This document shows positions 37,901 to 62,766 of a stretch of DNA of 64,000 nucleotides, one piece after another. Below the pieces are notes generated by a model. The model was given only the letters and a program-made list of their open reading frames with translations, was not told the DNA's origin and ran no database searches. Made by a program: the position numbers and the translations under genes. Position 1 is the stretch's first letter. The number at the start of each line of letters is the position of its first letter. The stretch is from Lamellibrachia satsuma (taxonomy: Eukaryota > Annelida > Polychaeta > Sabellida > Siboglinidae), in contig BSQZ01000005.1 of the NCBI GenBank assembly GCA_033239005.1, positions 1,454,501 through 1,518,500 on the forward strand, in the 5' to 3' direction.

Positions 37901-40900
37901 ATATTAACCACCCAACGCATTGGGACATATGGGTAGTGTCGGGCTTTAACTACGCGCTAAGAATAAATTCACGACGAAAACACCTGGTGACACATGTGAC
38001 ACGTCGATAACAAAGATAATTGGTAAAGCATGCAAACACACTGGCGACATCTGGAAATCAGCCTTTCCCGAAATATCACTTTATGCGTTTTGGGGTCAAC
38101 CGTAGAATCCGTCCTCATGCACGTAGACGTCACTTGGATCATTGCCATTTCACTGGGACTTAGAACCGATGCGACGAAAGACAACTTTTAAAAAAAAAAC
38201 GGTAGAATTGCTTGGGAATTAACCAAATTCTGACAAAAGACGCATACTTTCAAATAAACCAAACCTAGATCTACAGTTCCAGCGAGATTTCCAAAGCTGG
38301 CGTTCACTAGCGAATTGTGTTGGCAACATCAGTAACTCAGTTTCACGCATGTATTGCGTTCTTAGCTTGTTAGCACTGCTATGTAAACAATATCAATTGG
38401 CATTGCTTGTGGCGGTTGTCCATTGTCGCTGCCAAGTAAATATCTAATATGATCATAAACATGTGATCAATGCATAATTTGGAACCACAGCACTTGACCT
38501 TATTCAGGAGTTCCTATTTTAGTTCAATTCTCTTCATACCGTGTCTTCATTATTCATTCTATATGGTATGTGATTATTTTGTGTTTGGTATGTGGTTCCA
38601 TGAATTTATACATTCATATATTTCATATGGTTATATGTAATTCCAAAGGCTTCTATCAATTGCAATTGCTCGAAAGATACTCGAAATGTTTGTCGGATCT
38701 ATTTTTGAAATACATTTTCCGGTGCAACTGTTTTCTCCTCGTAAAGAACTTATAATAATTATATTGTTGCAAGAAGATCTGTGCCAGGGCCAGACAGTCG
38801 ATAGCATAGACTACGGAGAAATGTGTGTACTCTCAATAAAGGCAAAAGAAAGTTTACAATGAACACCAAGAAGACAAAGGTAATGGTGAGCAGTGCAGGT
38901 CAAAACACACCAAGAAGACAAAGGTAATGGTGAGCAGTGCAGCTCAAAACACACCAAGAGGACAAAGGTAATGGTGAGCAGTGCAGCTCAAAACACACCA
39001 AGAGGACAAAGGTAATGGTGAGCAGTGCAGCTCAAAACACACCAAGAGCACAAAGGTAATGGTGAGCAGTGTAGCTCAAAACACACCAAGAGCACAAAGG
39101 TAATGGTGAGCAGTGCAGCTCAAAACACACCAAGAGGACAAAGGTAATGGTGAGCAGTGCAGCTCAAAACACACCAAGAAGACAAAGGTAATGGTGAGCA
39201 GTGCAGCTCAAAACACATCAAGAGGACAAAGGTAATGGTGAGCAGTGCAGCTCAAAACACACCAAGAGGACAAAGGTAATGGTGAGCAGTGCAGCTCAAA
39301 ACACACCAAGAGGACAAAGGTAATGGTGAGCAGTGCAGCTCAAAACACACCAAGAGGACAAAGGTAATGGTGAGCAGTGCAGCTCAAAACACACCAAGAA
39401 GACAAAGGTAATGGTGAGCAGTGCAGCTCAAAACACACCAAGAAGACAAAGGTAATGGTGAGCAGTGCAGCTCAAAACACACCAATAACACAACAGGGAA
39501 AGCTAGAGACTGTAGATAATTGCATCTACTTGGGAAATAATACCACCTTCAACAATGAGACCACAGTGGAAGTCAAAAGAAGAATTCGGATTAAGCTTGG
39601 AAGACTTAGCTACATTTTCAGAGATCAAGACCTTCCCATCTCACTCGAGAGACAGGTTTTAGCAAATGCCTCATACCAGCTTTATTCGATGGCGCACAAG
39701 CCCGGGCCACATCTAAGGAAGCAGATAAGTTGAGAGTTGCATTGCATGCAGTGGAAAGGATACTGACAAAAGGCGCCAGGTGTCCAATGAATAACTAAGG
39801 AGATCAAAACCAAGAAATGGAGATCGGTGAGGAATTTTGCTGGGAAACAGGACAACAGGTGGATAAACATAATAACAGACTGGACATAAAGATTACATGT
39901 GAGGAGAAGATGCAACAAGTAGCCGAAGACAGCTCACTTGCATATGTCGAGTAAGTTCCTCGAATCACGATGGCCTTCCATATTTCTCGTTCTTGTAGTG
40001 TTGTCTTAACATGAAGACAGAATAGCGCGTACAACAGGGTGAACGGGCATTCGTCCAGAAGAGGGTTTCCAACAAATGCTGATAATTCAAAATGGGGGTT
40101 AATTAGAAGGACTGGGAGTAAATGAAAGGCTGAGACAATGCCCCCAGTTTGTGTGTTTAAAAATGCTCTGCTCCGAGATCAGTAACAATTCCATCAAATT
40201 AAAAATTAATTTTGAATATCCGAGAATCTTGAATATCAAACTATAATACAGTAAGAACTATTACACATACAGCGGACTCTTGCTATAAGGAACATGTTGA
40301 GACTTGGTCACACTGTTCCATATGACGATGTTCCTTATAACCATGGGCCATGGGTACATTGGGCACATACTGTAAAATACTGCAAAGCCAGAACGAAATG
40401 TCAACGTTTTTCTTTTTAAGCGTATGTTCCTTAGATCGGGAGTGCGCATAGCGAGAGTCCACTGAAATCAGATAATATGATTCTCCAGCACAAGCATTTC
40501 AGTACCAACTGGTCGACTGTACTTCATAGGAAGACGAACATATAAGTGATTGTGACCGTGGTTGTCTCGTCGTATTCATTTGCTCTGATTATTGTCAAAA
40601 ACATTAATTAGATTTAATGATAATCAAGAATGGTGTGTAAATTTAATATGACTGTTTGCTGGGAGATACATACCATTGATAACTGCGTGAGACGTCATGG
40701 CCGAGCAAGAGCAAGACTGAGAACGTGTGATCAGAACGTCGAATAAAAGGCGCCAGAAATTGTATATTCGCATAAATAAACAAGGGCGAACCGCAGACCG
40801 ACAGACCAGGAGTCAATATGCTGTGACGCTTGTGTATACAGCAGTTGAAACAGTTGTTCAAGTTGTACAGACACATTGGGTGTGTAAAGAGAGTACTTAC

Positions 40901-41124
40901 TGCTTGGCTTCGGGAAGATCGTCGGAACTGCAGCGTTTAATCTGGCGCAGGATTTCCTTCAGATCTAGACTCTCTTGTGTGATAGTCGTCAGGTTGAACG
41001 TCTTCTCACGTTCAAACATGTTAAGTTGTCGATCGAGCATCCTCCGGCTGATATTGTTGCGAGTCTTCAGGAATTGCATCGTCTTCTGCGACGGAGCGAT
41101 GTCTATGTCAATCGGCGGTGACAT
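34944..41124 (-). CDS. Charged intracellular protein, two exons, family unknown
   Basis: Exon 1 is 41124-40901 and exon 2 is 35742-34944. The donor AAGCA|GTAAGT and acceptor TTGTAG|T join in phase to 340 codons plus stop. There is no signal peptide or membrane span. The N-terminal 75 residues are helical and charged (TMQFLKTRNNISRRMLDRQL, then FEREKTFNL). The middle is Pro/Thr-rich and polar. The C-terminal third has a basic/acidic switch: RGRRGRGDRRR, then DDDDDEEEGDW, then SRKRQRQRRRR, then a helix INDFYKKLDKLKEDEKAPP and an ending ESSDEEEQ. Opposite-charge blocks suggest a nucleic-acid- or tubulin-binding or scaffold role, but this is only inference. The exon 2 frame could be extended upstream without splicing, but codons before 35742 become repeat-like (HART), which argues for the splice. 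Missing small internal exons are possible. Confidence 0.7.
36037..36904. repeat. 37-bp minisatellite, about 23 copies
   Basis: The unit is ATGCTATAGTACGTAAATCA followed by GCAACAAGACGCTAGAA. Copies differ mainly at four two-state positions (GCT/GTT, TACG/TAGG or CACG, CAGC/CATC, AGACG/AGTCG) with no indels. The array lies in the intron of the charged-protein gene, about 295 bases from the exon 2 acceptor. Confidence 0.97.
36905..36957. repeat. (GCA/GCG)n trinucleotide run
   Basis: A CAG/CGG mixed triplet run directly abuts the end of the 37-bp minisatellite. The minus-strand frame reads poly-Ala but has no splice support. Confidence 0.9.
37385..37640 (+). mobile_element. tRNA-derived SINE, copy 3, 3' truncated
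   Basis: The head has TGTGGTAAGACGTCGG (A-box-like) and GGGGGTTCAAATA (B-box-like). The body shares GGTGGATTTGTG, CGTGCAACAATTGCAACGTT and GAACAGGTCTGCCAG with copy 1. The AAAGCGCT-type tail is missing. It is in the intron of the charged-protein gene. Confidence 0.6.
37641..38784. other. Intronic AT-rich stretch
   Basis: Nothing recognised within this part of the intron. Confidence 0.35.
38785..39960 (+). mobile_element. LINE reverse transcriptase fragment containing a minisatellite
   Basis: The plus strand encodes NTKKTKVMVSSAGQNTP at about 38861, the familiar 'N..KTK.M' motif after the RT active site. After the 44-bp array the frame resumes with KLETVDNCIYLG..., EVKRRIRIKLG, LPISLERQVL and a degraded tail like that at 1255-1500. 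'V..F.YLG' and 'EI..RI..A' are standard in the thumb region of RTE/Nimb-like LINEs. It is a relic inside the intron of the charged-protein gene. Confidence 0.75.
38861..39487. repeat. 44-bp minisatellite, about 14 copies, derived from LINE coding sequence
   Basis: The unit is AAGAGGACAAAGGTAATGGT, GAGCAGTGCAGCTCAAAACA, CACC. It is bounded by LINE sequence on both sides, and the first and last units are the LINE's own codons. The short word ACACCAA at each unit boundary could have seeded the first duplication. Since 44 is not a multiple of three, every added unit shifts the frame. Confidence 0.95.
39961..40900. other. Intronic stretch of the charged-protein gene
   Basis: Contains a CCATGGGCCATGGG palindrome cluster near 40340. 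Nothing else was recognised. Confidence 0.35.
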
Positions 41125-42852
41125 GCTCTCGGTGGCGCTGATACCGTTAATCCGCTTCTTTGTCTAATGCGACTCACCGTTAAGCCAGAGACGTCGGAAT
41201 TATTTCTTTGTCTAGAAGTTAAACCTGAGACGTCGGCGTGGTACGTTGACACGCAGTTGACTTCTTTTCTCTTCTGTTACTTCTTTCTGTAAGTTTACAT
41301 GTGCTTCCAATATCGTCGACAGACGTCCGACGACGTGTCCACTGAGTATGAACTCGGTGTGCGTAGCTTGTATGCAACATGTGTTTTTACATAGTTCTCC
41401 GCCCGACTACAAATTGCTACACCGCGCCAACGGACGGCAACTAGACAGCAACTGTGGAGGTTAACTACAGCCGCCTGAGAAGTACCACGTTGCGTGTGAA
41501 CCAGGTCGGTCTCCCTCAAGCGTTCTTTATGCAATGTGCGTATGCCGTCGCCCAGAACGACACCGCTACAACAGCAGGTGGTTAACCGGGCGTCGTAACA
41601 ACTAGACATAAAGCGGTCCTTTGTTGCGTTCCAAGCTCAAGTTAATCACTCACCGGTGTAGATTAACAGTTGCCGACCTCACAAGAGAATGGTGGCAACA
41701 CAGAGAGCCGCAGAAACGTTCCGCATTACTGCACAACAACTGAGTTAATAGACGCAAAGGTTCTCAGTCCATTAATGTGGGCACTAGATATAAATCCACA
41801 TGTGGAAAATGATAATCGGCAAATTCTTTGAAGCGGATATAACTAAAAGAACGGACCTACTTAGTGTTGAATCTAGATTAGGTGAATTGCTAGCTGACGT
41901 TCAGTGACTCGTTGGTAAACGGTGTACATACTTCGCACTCATGCCTTACTTGCTTACTTAAGTCGTCCACTTAATGTGGTTACGTGCACTTACGCCTACA
42001 CACTCCAACGTATCCGTCAGCATTTGGTTGTGAATCAGACTTCTTCTCTCATACCCACTGTGGAATTTTCGTCTGTTTTACAAACATATTTTAACAACAG
42101 AACATATTTCTAATTCGCTAATTCTTCTGAAATATCTTAAAATACGAACGAATTCATATGTTAGTTATTAGTTGATTGTCGGTCAAGTTAGAACATGCGC
42201 ACATGCACTTTGGCTTTAACCATTCGTCGAATATATCCGATACTATAATATGAAAGATCTAGTTTTATCCAAAGTTTTTCTTCTTATCATACACAAGTTT
42301 CCCATTTTATTTTCCAATATTTTCTTGTGTTAGCCTTGACACGTTTGCTTGTGCAGTCGCATAAAAACATATTATTAAGGCGTTTTACAGCATAATGTTA
42401 TGGTAGCATGTTTTAGTTTTTATAGCTATTGATGTTATGAACCGGACCTGGTGAACATGGCTTACATGCAATGCAATAAGAAGACTTCTACTGTGTCAAA
42501 ATCCCCGGACACGCGAGCTCAGAGACGCGTCAAAACCAATGGGTCAGGCAATCTCAAATTTTTATGGGGAGACCGGGGTTAGTTGTGTACATGGGCAAGT
42601 TGTTACAGAGTCGTTTTACGAAAACATAGCATACATATGGATATACCATCGACAGTGTTTGGTTGGAAGTCCACCAACAAGCACACTGTCCAAAAATCGG
42701 GAGTTAAGAAGACGAAATTAACGACCACTTAAAACGTTTGAAACATGTCTACAATATAGTATGGGGGGTTACGCCAGGTAGAGGTTAAACTGAAGAAAAC
42801 AGGATTTGTTATCGTCCACGTGCGTTCAACTGCAAAATTGTGCTTGGGTCAA
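41125..42852. other. Upstream flank of the charged-protein gene and unassigned DNA
   Basis: The first 500 bases are GC-richer and probably hold its promoter or 5' UTR, but no clear core element was seen. Near 42567 a GGGGAGACCGGGGTTAGTTG motif resembles DNA-transposon ends noted around 12450. Confidence 0.35.
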
Positions 42853-43075
42853 GTTGTTATAACTGTAACAACGCTCGGGCGGCTCACGCCGTTGGCTCAG
42901 CCAACGAGTTGTTACAACTGTAACAACGTTCGGGCGGCTCACGCCGTTGGCTCAACCAACGAGTTGTTACAAATGTAACAACGCTCGGGCGACTCACGCT
43001 GTTGACTCAGCCAACGAGTTGTTACAAATGTAACAACGCTCGGGCGACTCACGCTGTTGGCTCAGCCAACGAGTT
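42853..43075. repeat. 55-bp tandem repeat with two perfect dyads per unit, four copies
   Basis: Each unit contains GTTGTTACA-ac-TGTAACAAC (9-bp arms) and CGTTGGCT-c-AGCCAACG (8-bp arms) separated by a CTCGGGCGGCTCACGC spacer. Three of the four units keep near-perfect arms in one or both dyads. The first dyad resembles the TTGTTACA motifs just upstream, so the array may have grown from a transposon end. Confidence 0.9.
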
Positions 43076-45290
43076 CTGTGGTGGCAATAACTGGAATAAC
43101 AAAACTTATTTAAACACGACGTGCGAACGCTTTATTTAACTCGTGAAGCCTAGTCTCCGAATGGCGAGTTACACATAGATGTACAATGATTGGAATTTCG
43201 ATAAATGGTGTCCTTGTCCACGTGCCATCTGGGTGTTTTGTCTTAGATGGCAATCTTGCTAAATCTTGCTATATTGTTATGGCACAGCCATATTTGAGCA
43301 ATTACTCAATATTGCATGATTCATTGAATGTGGATGTTCACGCGCGTGTGCGTGAGTGCGTACGTGTGTGTATCATTCAATCAAGAGAAGTCGCTTTAAA
43401 TATACGCAGACAATAACTCTTTTCGTTGTTATATTTATAGGGTGTTCAAAGTTACCCCAAGGTTGGGGATATTTTGTACACGTAGACTGTCATCCACCTT
43501 TTGTCTTGCTTTTCACCACGTGTTCAATGACACATCCTTATTGGGGTTAGTTTTTATGATTCCAACCACTTTTCTTCCGATTTCCAAATGCAGAAATAAG
43601 GGAATTCGTACCCTCTAAGGAGACAGGTGTATAATACTGGAGGAGTTAATGCCATAGAACGTCACTGAAAGTGTTATTAGAATTAGGTGTCCTATTGACA
43701 GCATCAACATGATAATGCTCAACAAAAGTAAACTTGTTAAATTTATGGCTTTTCGAAAAACGTCCCACCCGTTTCCCACACCAGCACAAGGCACACTTGA
43801 CGTTTAATCACGTTTTCCTTGACAATGTCATCGCATGTGAAACAGTCCCAGGCTTCAGTACTGTCATTCTCAATTCGTCTCTGTATGCAACCTGCCGTGT
43901 TCTGTTTGCTGCGCGGCCCTTGTGTTTTAGCTTGTTTGGTTGCAGGACTTTCTCTCGGATTTATTTTCTTAGTCTTTTTTATTTGAGTGGACTGGACTAG
44001 GAGATTTCGCAACAATAGATTCGTAGCGCCCAACATCTTCTACTATTGGAGTACTGGACAAGAATAGGGGGTCTCATTTGGGAATATATATTCTCCATAC
44101 CTGAAGACGGTATCGTGGTGGGTGTTTGAAAACATTTACTTGTTGCCATTATTCCAACTTCTCCTACCATAGCGGTTGGATTTGACATCAAACTGATGCG
44201 TTCTGCTAGTGAAGAGAATTGAAACATGGGCCTTTGAGGCATGTCATTTAGTGCCTCAATCTCAAAACCGATTCATCAACGTGTTCACACATGTACTGAA
44301 AGGTTGTAGCCTTTAAGGCATCGGCTTGAACCCTTTCATTGATTTGTAGCATTAAATCGCTAAGAAAGCCTGTGGAATCTATCTTCTGTCTGAAGGGCAG
44401 GATTCATGCTAATCATTACACTTCAGAAAAATCTGCATCTATCGGACATGGTAGGAATTACAACTCGACGTGCTGCACACGGAGGGCCTACCACAAGTTG
44501 AGGGCCTACAAAAGGTTGAAGACCAACTGGAGACTGAGGGCCAACCGTTGACTGGGGGAGGGGGGCACCTGAAGGCGGAGGGCCATGGAACTGGAGACTC
44601 GGGATCAACTGGGAATTCAGTGCTAACTGGGAACTCTGGCCCAGTTGGAGACTTTGGGCCAACTGGAGACTCGATATCAACTAGAGATTCAGTGCTGATC
44701 CAAGCAGCATGCACGACCAGTTACATCTACTGTTGCCGTGTGTGGCTTACTTTAGCTACATGGAGTAATGTTGAACACTGTTCAAAGTTGCCCCTAACAT
44801 ATTAAATTGTTTCCGCCACATGTGATCATTTTATAGTTAAAATAAAGCAAGTACACAACTTCACAAATGTATAACCCACGTTGTGGACACGTTTAAGAAC
44901 CTGACAGAAATGCACATACCTGTGTGTAACTGGACGTTATATTATCTCGGGATTACTAAATGCATATTAAAACAGGGTAGCACCAATAACATGTTAACTA
45001 CTGTGATGTATGGAGCGTCTTTTATTAATTATTCATGACCACATGTTAACGTTGCACTACACCTGAACTAGAAAAAATTGCACTTCAACCTCCGACGACC
45101 AGGGAGCATTAAAATACTCGACATCCCTCCCAGCTTTAGTGAAAAAACCGTTTTAAAGAAAACTTAAAATTGTTCGGAACAGTAACAGTCTTTGATCACT
45201 GTATGTATAGTCCAACCATGAGCTATATAAGACAAATTACTGTTATAAACAAAATACTGCAGTGATGATGTTGATACTATTTTAACACAA
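43076..45290. other. Unresolved region, probably decayed transposon sequence
   Basis: Direct copies of GTTCAAAGTT(A/G)CCCC lie near 43445 and 44779. Minus-strand open frames at 43743-44036 and 44423-44714 (Pro-rich, GP-repeat-like) look like remnants of a transposase or host-type protein, but I cannot assign them. GGAGACT-type short repeats occur at 44530-44700. Confidence 0.3.
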
Positions 45291-45299
45291 TTACAAGGC

Positions 45300-46590
45300 G
45301 AAACTTTCAGGTTGCTTCCTGAAGCGTGAAGAACGTCGATGCTCTGCTGCAGGTGCTGAAGCATACACAATGTCAGTTGGTTGACTTGATGCGGACGTCT
45401 TCACTAGTGAATAAGCTGACCGGTTGTGAGGCCTGTGACTCATCAGGAGACTCGGCCCCTTCATGCGGAAATGTCATCTCCAGCGACACAGGCAGCCCAG
45501 ATGACACCACTTGAGAACTCGACAGTCGTTCCTGAAGTTGATTGATGTGACGGCGAACAACAGCATCATCTTCGGAACGAACAGTGTAAGATACTGGTCC
45601 TGTATGTTGGTCGATTGTAACAAGCATCCATCTTTCAGTGTTTCCCTGATAGCGTAGAGCGTAAACTGGATCATACGGGTGGAATGTTCGAACTTTGGCA
45701 TGAAGATCATGCTTCGCCTTCTGCATGTTGTTGTGTTGTCACCTTATCACCTACGTCCGGTTTGATCAGATGAACCCGATACTTCAGCTGTCGATGCATT
45801 GACAGTTCAGCAGGGACTATCTCTGTGGTGGAGTGTGGCGTGATGCGGTAGTCGAAGAGGAAGCGCGCTAGTTTGGTTTCCAAGTCACGATCGTGCATGC
45901 GCTTTACACCTTCCTTGACGATTCCAACGGCTCGTTCGGCGAGGCCATTGGATGCAAGGTGATGTGGAGCACTGGTAATGTGCTTGATGCCATTATGTCG
46001 ACACTGACGAGTCCAGTGGCATTGTCGGGGATGCCACGAGTGCTGAAAGACTGTCGCAGTTTACCGATGGTTATAGCTGATGTGGAGCCTAACGTAATAT
46101 GGGCGTCGGTCCACTTCGAATGTGCATCAATCACCACCAGAATCATCATGCCCGTCAACGGACCTGCATAGTTGATATGCAGTCGAGATCAAGGTCGATC
46201 CAGAAATGACCAGGGTTGCAGTGGAGTTTCCGTAGGTCTGGGGCGACGGCGCATGTGTCCCAGGTCTTAACCGTTCTTTCTGTCGTGATAGATACCAGGC
46301 CACCATCAGACTGCGGCCTACAGCCTTCATGCGTACGAACCCAGAGTGTGCATTGTGCAGTTCTTCCAACAGTGCTTGATGGAAGACACTTTGAATGAGT
46401 TATCACCCTGGTGCCACACGTGAGACAACCATCGTGGATGCTGAGCTTATCTTCCCTTTGGGTGTACGGCTTCAGAAGTTTGTTGTTCTCGTGTTGTGGA
46501 AAACCATCCCTCGTCATGATAAACACTTCATCGCATTATCGCAGCACCACCTCATAGAATCTGGATAATGTATACCAATACTTAAGTTAT
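45300..46590 (-). mobile_element. Ty3/gypsy-type LTR retrotransposon, 3' pol fragment, decayed
   Basis: Minus-strand order: an RNase H-to-integrase linker with GFP and KLLKPYTQREDKLSIHDGCL; the zinc-binding H2C2 region with ELHNAHSGFVRMKA; the integrase core start WIDLDLD and VVIDAHSKW; a GIPDNATG segment; the core end with HDRDLETKLARFLFDYRITPH; and a C-terminal Tyr/Arg-rich domain with DPVYALRYQG. Frames change repeatedly and stops occur, so the element is dead. No LTR pair was identified. Confidence 0.8.
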
Positions 46591-46739
46591 TTATTAATCT
46601 TCGGCATCCTTGTCTTGCAAAAAACAATGGTTTTCGCCGTGGTTGTCAACTCCATGTTGTGCATCACACAGTGTGAATCAAGAGCACAACGTTTGCATAG
46701 CAGTCTCTGCAGCACTTGCTGTGGGTGAAGGCAGCGAAC

Positions 46740-47360
46740 TTAGATAGTGCATGATCTTCTTACTTACTTACTTATTTAGGCCCGTTTGCTCGCTGGGAGC
46801 ATGGACCACCGACAAAAGCTCTCATGTGTCTGTGGTATCTTTCTTATATCATTCCAATCCACCTCTTCTTTCTCTTCTCTGGCTATTTTCCACCGATGCA
46901 TGATTTGCAAACCGCCATTATCTCTTCTCAGCCCGCTGTGTGGGTTTATGCTTCTCTGTGATATGGGCGACCAGTGGGCCGAGTCCCAGTGACAACTTCA
47001 TCATACCGGAGATCTTTCGGTATACGACCGTATACATGCAGCTTAGTGTTTAACATCAGGGTTTGTAGCTCTACCCGTTCCTGCTCAGTTTGGAAATGAG
47101 TGAGTTGCTAGCGCGGCATCATCAGCGAAGAGCATTTATTTGATGAGAACTCGGCGCACCTCAAGCGTCCCGACAGTTCTGGTATGTAAGCATGCACCCT
47201 CTGTCGATGAACCAATGGCGTGTGGTAGCATCAAAAAGAAGGATATACCAAAGTGTCGGTGCCTGGACACATCCCTGTTTGACTCCACTGCGAATTTCAA
47301 AGGGTTCGGATGTTGCCCCGTCATAGTTGCACTCAGCAGCTTTGGAGTCAACCAATGTTC
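46740..47360 (-). mobile_element. LINE reverse transcriptase fragment
   Basis: The minus strand encodes 'NYDGATSEPFEIRSGVKQGC' then 'APTLWYILL', the RT segment 'SGVKQGCVLAPTLF' before YADD. The following sequence to 46740 is a degraded tail. The element is oriented away from the plus-strand LINE that starts near 47380. Confidence 0.65.
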
Positions 47361-47379
47361 ACCAGCAACTCAAATAGTC

Positions 47380-48790
47380 TGCTTCTGCGTACAGCATCAA
47401 TCGCGACATCTCTAAACCCTACCTTACATAGATACTTTTCGGACCTCGTGGCCCATAAGGCTGCAGTGCTCCTTCTCCAGTTCGTTCTATCGTTGGCTAC
47501 CTGTTTGGCTTCTGTCCATGTCTTCCATCCCAGTTCTTGTTCTATGGTTTCATCCGGTTGTTTTGAAGTATCAATACCAGCAACAACTGATTACTCTATT
47601 TTTGAATCCATGTGTGTTGAAATTTCATATTCGTCTTTCTCGGCATATTTTGTATGCGTGTATCGACCTCCGGGACAGCCAGTCAACATATTTGAGGAAT
47701 GTCAGGATTTGTTGGAACATTTGGCAACTCTACATTAAGAATTTTTGATTTTTGGTGATTTTAATCTTCAGTTGGATAAACGTACAGCAGTAACCAATAA
47801 CTAACCATTATCTTTGATGATATCCTAACCTCGTTTGACTTGAAACAACATGTGACTTTCTCTACACACAATCATGGCCACTGGCTTGACTTCGCGATAA
47901 CTCGCTCAACATGTGACAACATCCAGATGCTAACAGTTTCTGATGGCTTATCGGACCACCACAGATTCATTGTTGATGTAGATTTTTCCAGTTTTTTTCC
48001 CTGACACCTATGCTGAACCAGAATTTCACACCGGCCGTCTCAGCACGGATGAGTCACCTTCTATAATAATTTTATTTTAAACAGCATATTTAAAAAAAAA
48101 ATGTCGTTGCTGCTTATGTCACATTCGTGACCTTCGTCGTATTCGCCGGTATATGTCTTTTCTGTCGCAAAAACTATTGCAACTGCTCTCGTTAGCAGTA
48201 GACTTGACTATTGAAATTTCCTTTATCATAATATTGATCTAATTGACATCTTGAAAGTTCAACGTATGCAAAATTGGTTGGCAAGGGTAGTTACCCGGTC
48301 TCCTCCTTTCTCTCACTCAGCACCACTTCGTAAATCATTGTCCGATATCGCTTTGTTTTAAAAATCCGTACAATTTCCTCTCAAGCATTTTCATCCAAGC
48401 AATCGGCATATTTACATTCACTGCTCACTCCTGCAGGACAGCACAGACTGCTTCGGTCATCTAATTATAATCTACGTTTTGCTCCCAGTGTTAAGAGAAA
48501 TGTTGGAGCTAGAGCTTGTTCAGTGGCTGCACCGACTCTGTGGAACTCAATCCCTCTTAGTGTTAAGTCTGTAGGAAATATAACAACTTTTCGCCGTAAA
48601 AAACACCTGTTTAAACTTGCTTATCCTCCATAGCTCCCCAGCGTACCAATCCAACGGTTTACAACTGGAACTGTTTATTGATTATGAACTGCTTAACCCT
48701 TTTTGTTTTTGTGCGCTGCCGAGCTTGGGTCTCCCGAGGATTTTAGCGCAATATAACTAATTTATATATTATTATTATACATTTTCCTAT
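47380..48790 (+). mobile_element. CR1-type LINE, endonuclease and 3' tail with internal deletion
   Basis: APE endonuclease motifs follow in order: VCVYRPPGQP (about 47650), GDFN-like (about 47755), FSTHNHGHWLDFAITRSTCD (about 47858) and SDGLSDHHRFIVD (about 47940). After about 48060 it jumps to the RT tail: QNWLARVVTRSPPFSHSAPL (about 48270) and ARACSVAAPTLWNSIPLSVK (about 48510). The polymerase core is missing, so it is a deleted copy. Confidence 0.8.
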
Positions 48791-49114
48791 TTTCCCCGGA
48801 CACTTCAAAATTCTTACTCGCCACCAGACATAATAACCATTATCACAGAGCCACACCAGTTTAAGCAAGCTCTAAAACACCCAGTTCAAAGCCAACACGA
48901 CTAAGCAGCTATCACACGCGCGCACAATCCTAACCGTCTGAATCCTTAGGCGTGTTAGCCAGTATTCTACACAAGACAAGATCGAATTATTAATAACTTT
49001 AGCAATATTATACAAAGTCGTCCAATTTATTTATGACGAACTTCAATTGTGACGCAATTTCTCCTTGGCAACACGCCGTGGAAAACCTGACATAAGTTAG
49101 AGCTCGATTTCGAA
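48791..49114 (+). promoter_or_regulatory. Upstream region of the FAM187-like gene
   Basis: No TATA box. A CTCCTTGGCAAC sequence at about 49063-49074 resembles the right half of an RFX X-box, a site common at ciliary and testis genes; the left half is poor. Promoter role is inferred from position only. Confidence 0.3.
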
Positions 49115-61919
<12,805 letters not shown>

Positions 61920-62766
61920 TTAGATTGAACTACCATCATTGTGTACATCCAGGGTCGCGCCTAGGATGTGAACGCAAAACAGTGACTTACTGACGTCTTC
62001 TGAAGTGTCGACGGCAAAGCAAATGAGGACTTCGCGCAAACATGATCAGAAACAAGGTTAACAATAGTCCTGCATATACATCATATCATAAACATTCGGT
62101 GGTGTTTTGCTATGAAACAAACAACGAACTTATTCCATTATAATTTTTATACATTTCACTAATCAACTGAAGAATTCTGTTTTATAATGAAGGTGTACAA
62201 TTATATAGAAATAATTTCATGTCCATGGTGTTTATATTATAAATAGTAAAACCATAATTTATTTATTTAGTTGTGGGTACCATTTATGTGTGTGACGAAA
62301 TAATGAACCATAATGCAATGGATTTCACCCAGATAAGTCGTATCCATTTAGTGTACTTTGCACTGTTTCCACAATGTCCACTGTAGCCTCCAGCTCTTGG
62401 TTTTTATAACATAAATCAACATTTTAACAAAGCTGTATAACCTATCATGGCCAACAAACGCAACACGGTTGTGCGACATCACAGATGGCTTCCAACGTCG
62501 GTGAGATGAACCGTTCAATAACATAAAAAAAATTATATAGCAGACAACGAGGCAAGTATTGCTTGGTCGTCAGCCAAAATCAAATTTTTAAGCAACATGC
62601 AGCGATGTCAATTCATCATGTGTGATCACCAGTTTCTTGAACCGCGTGGGCCACATGGGATGCTTCAACCACGGCCAAGTGAGAACGCTAAACAAGTGCA
62701 GAGCTACACCACCGACATAGTTACGGGTTGTCGCAGCAAAATACTTCTGACGTGGCTTCACCTTCT
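61920..62766. other. Convergent 3' flanks of the FAM187-like gene and NUP50
   Basis: AT-rich sequence presumably holding both 3' UTRs. No clear AATAAA was seen close to either stop, and no other gene was recognised. Confidence 0.4.

Noticed and set aside
45164..46526. Host gene with integrase-like domain (domesticated)
   Set aside because: Frames are broken several times and no exon structure rescues them, so it is a dead Ty3/gypsy copy.
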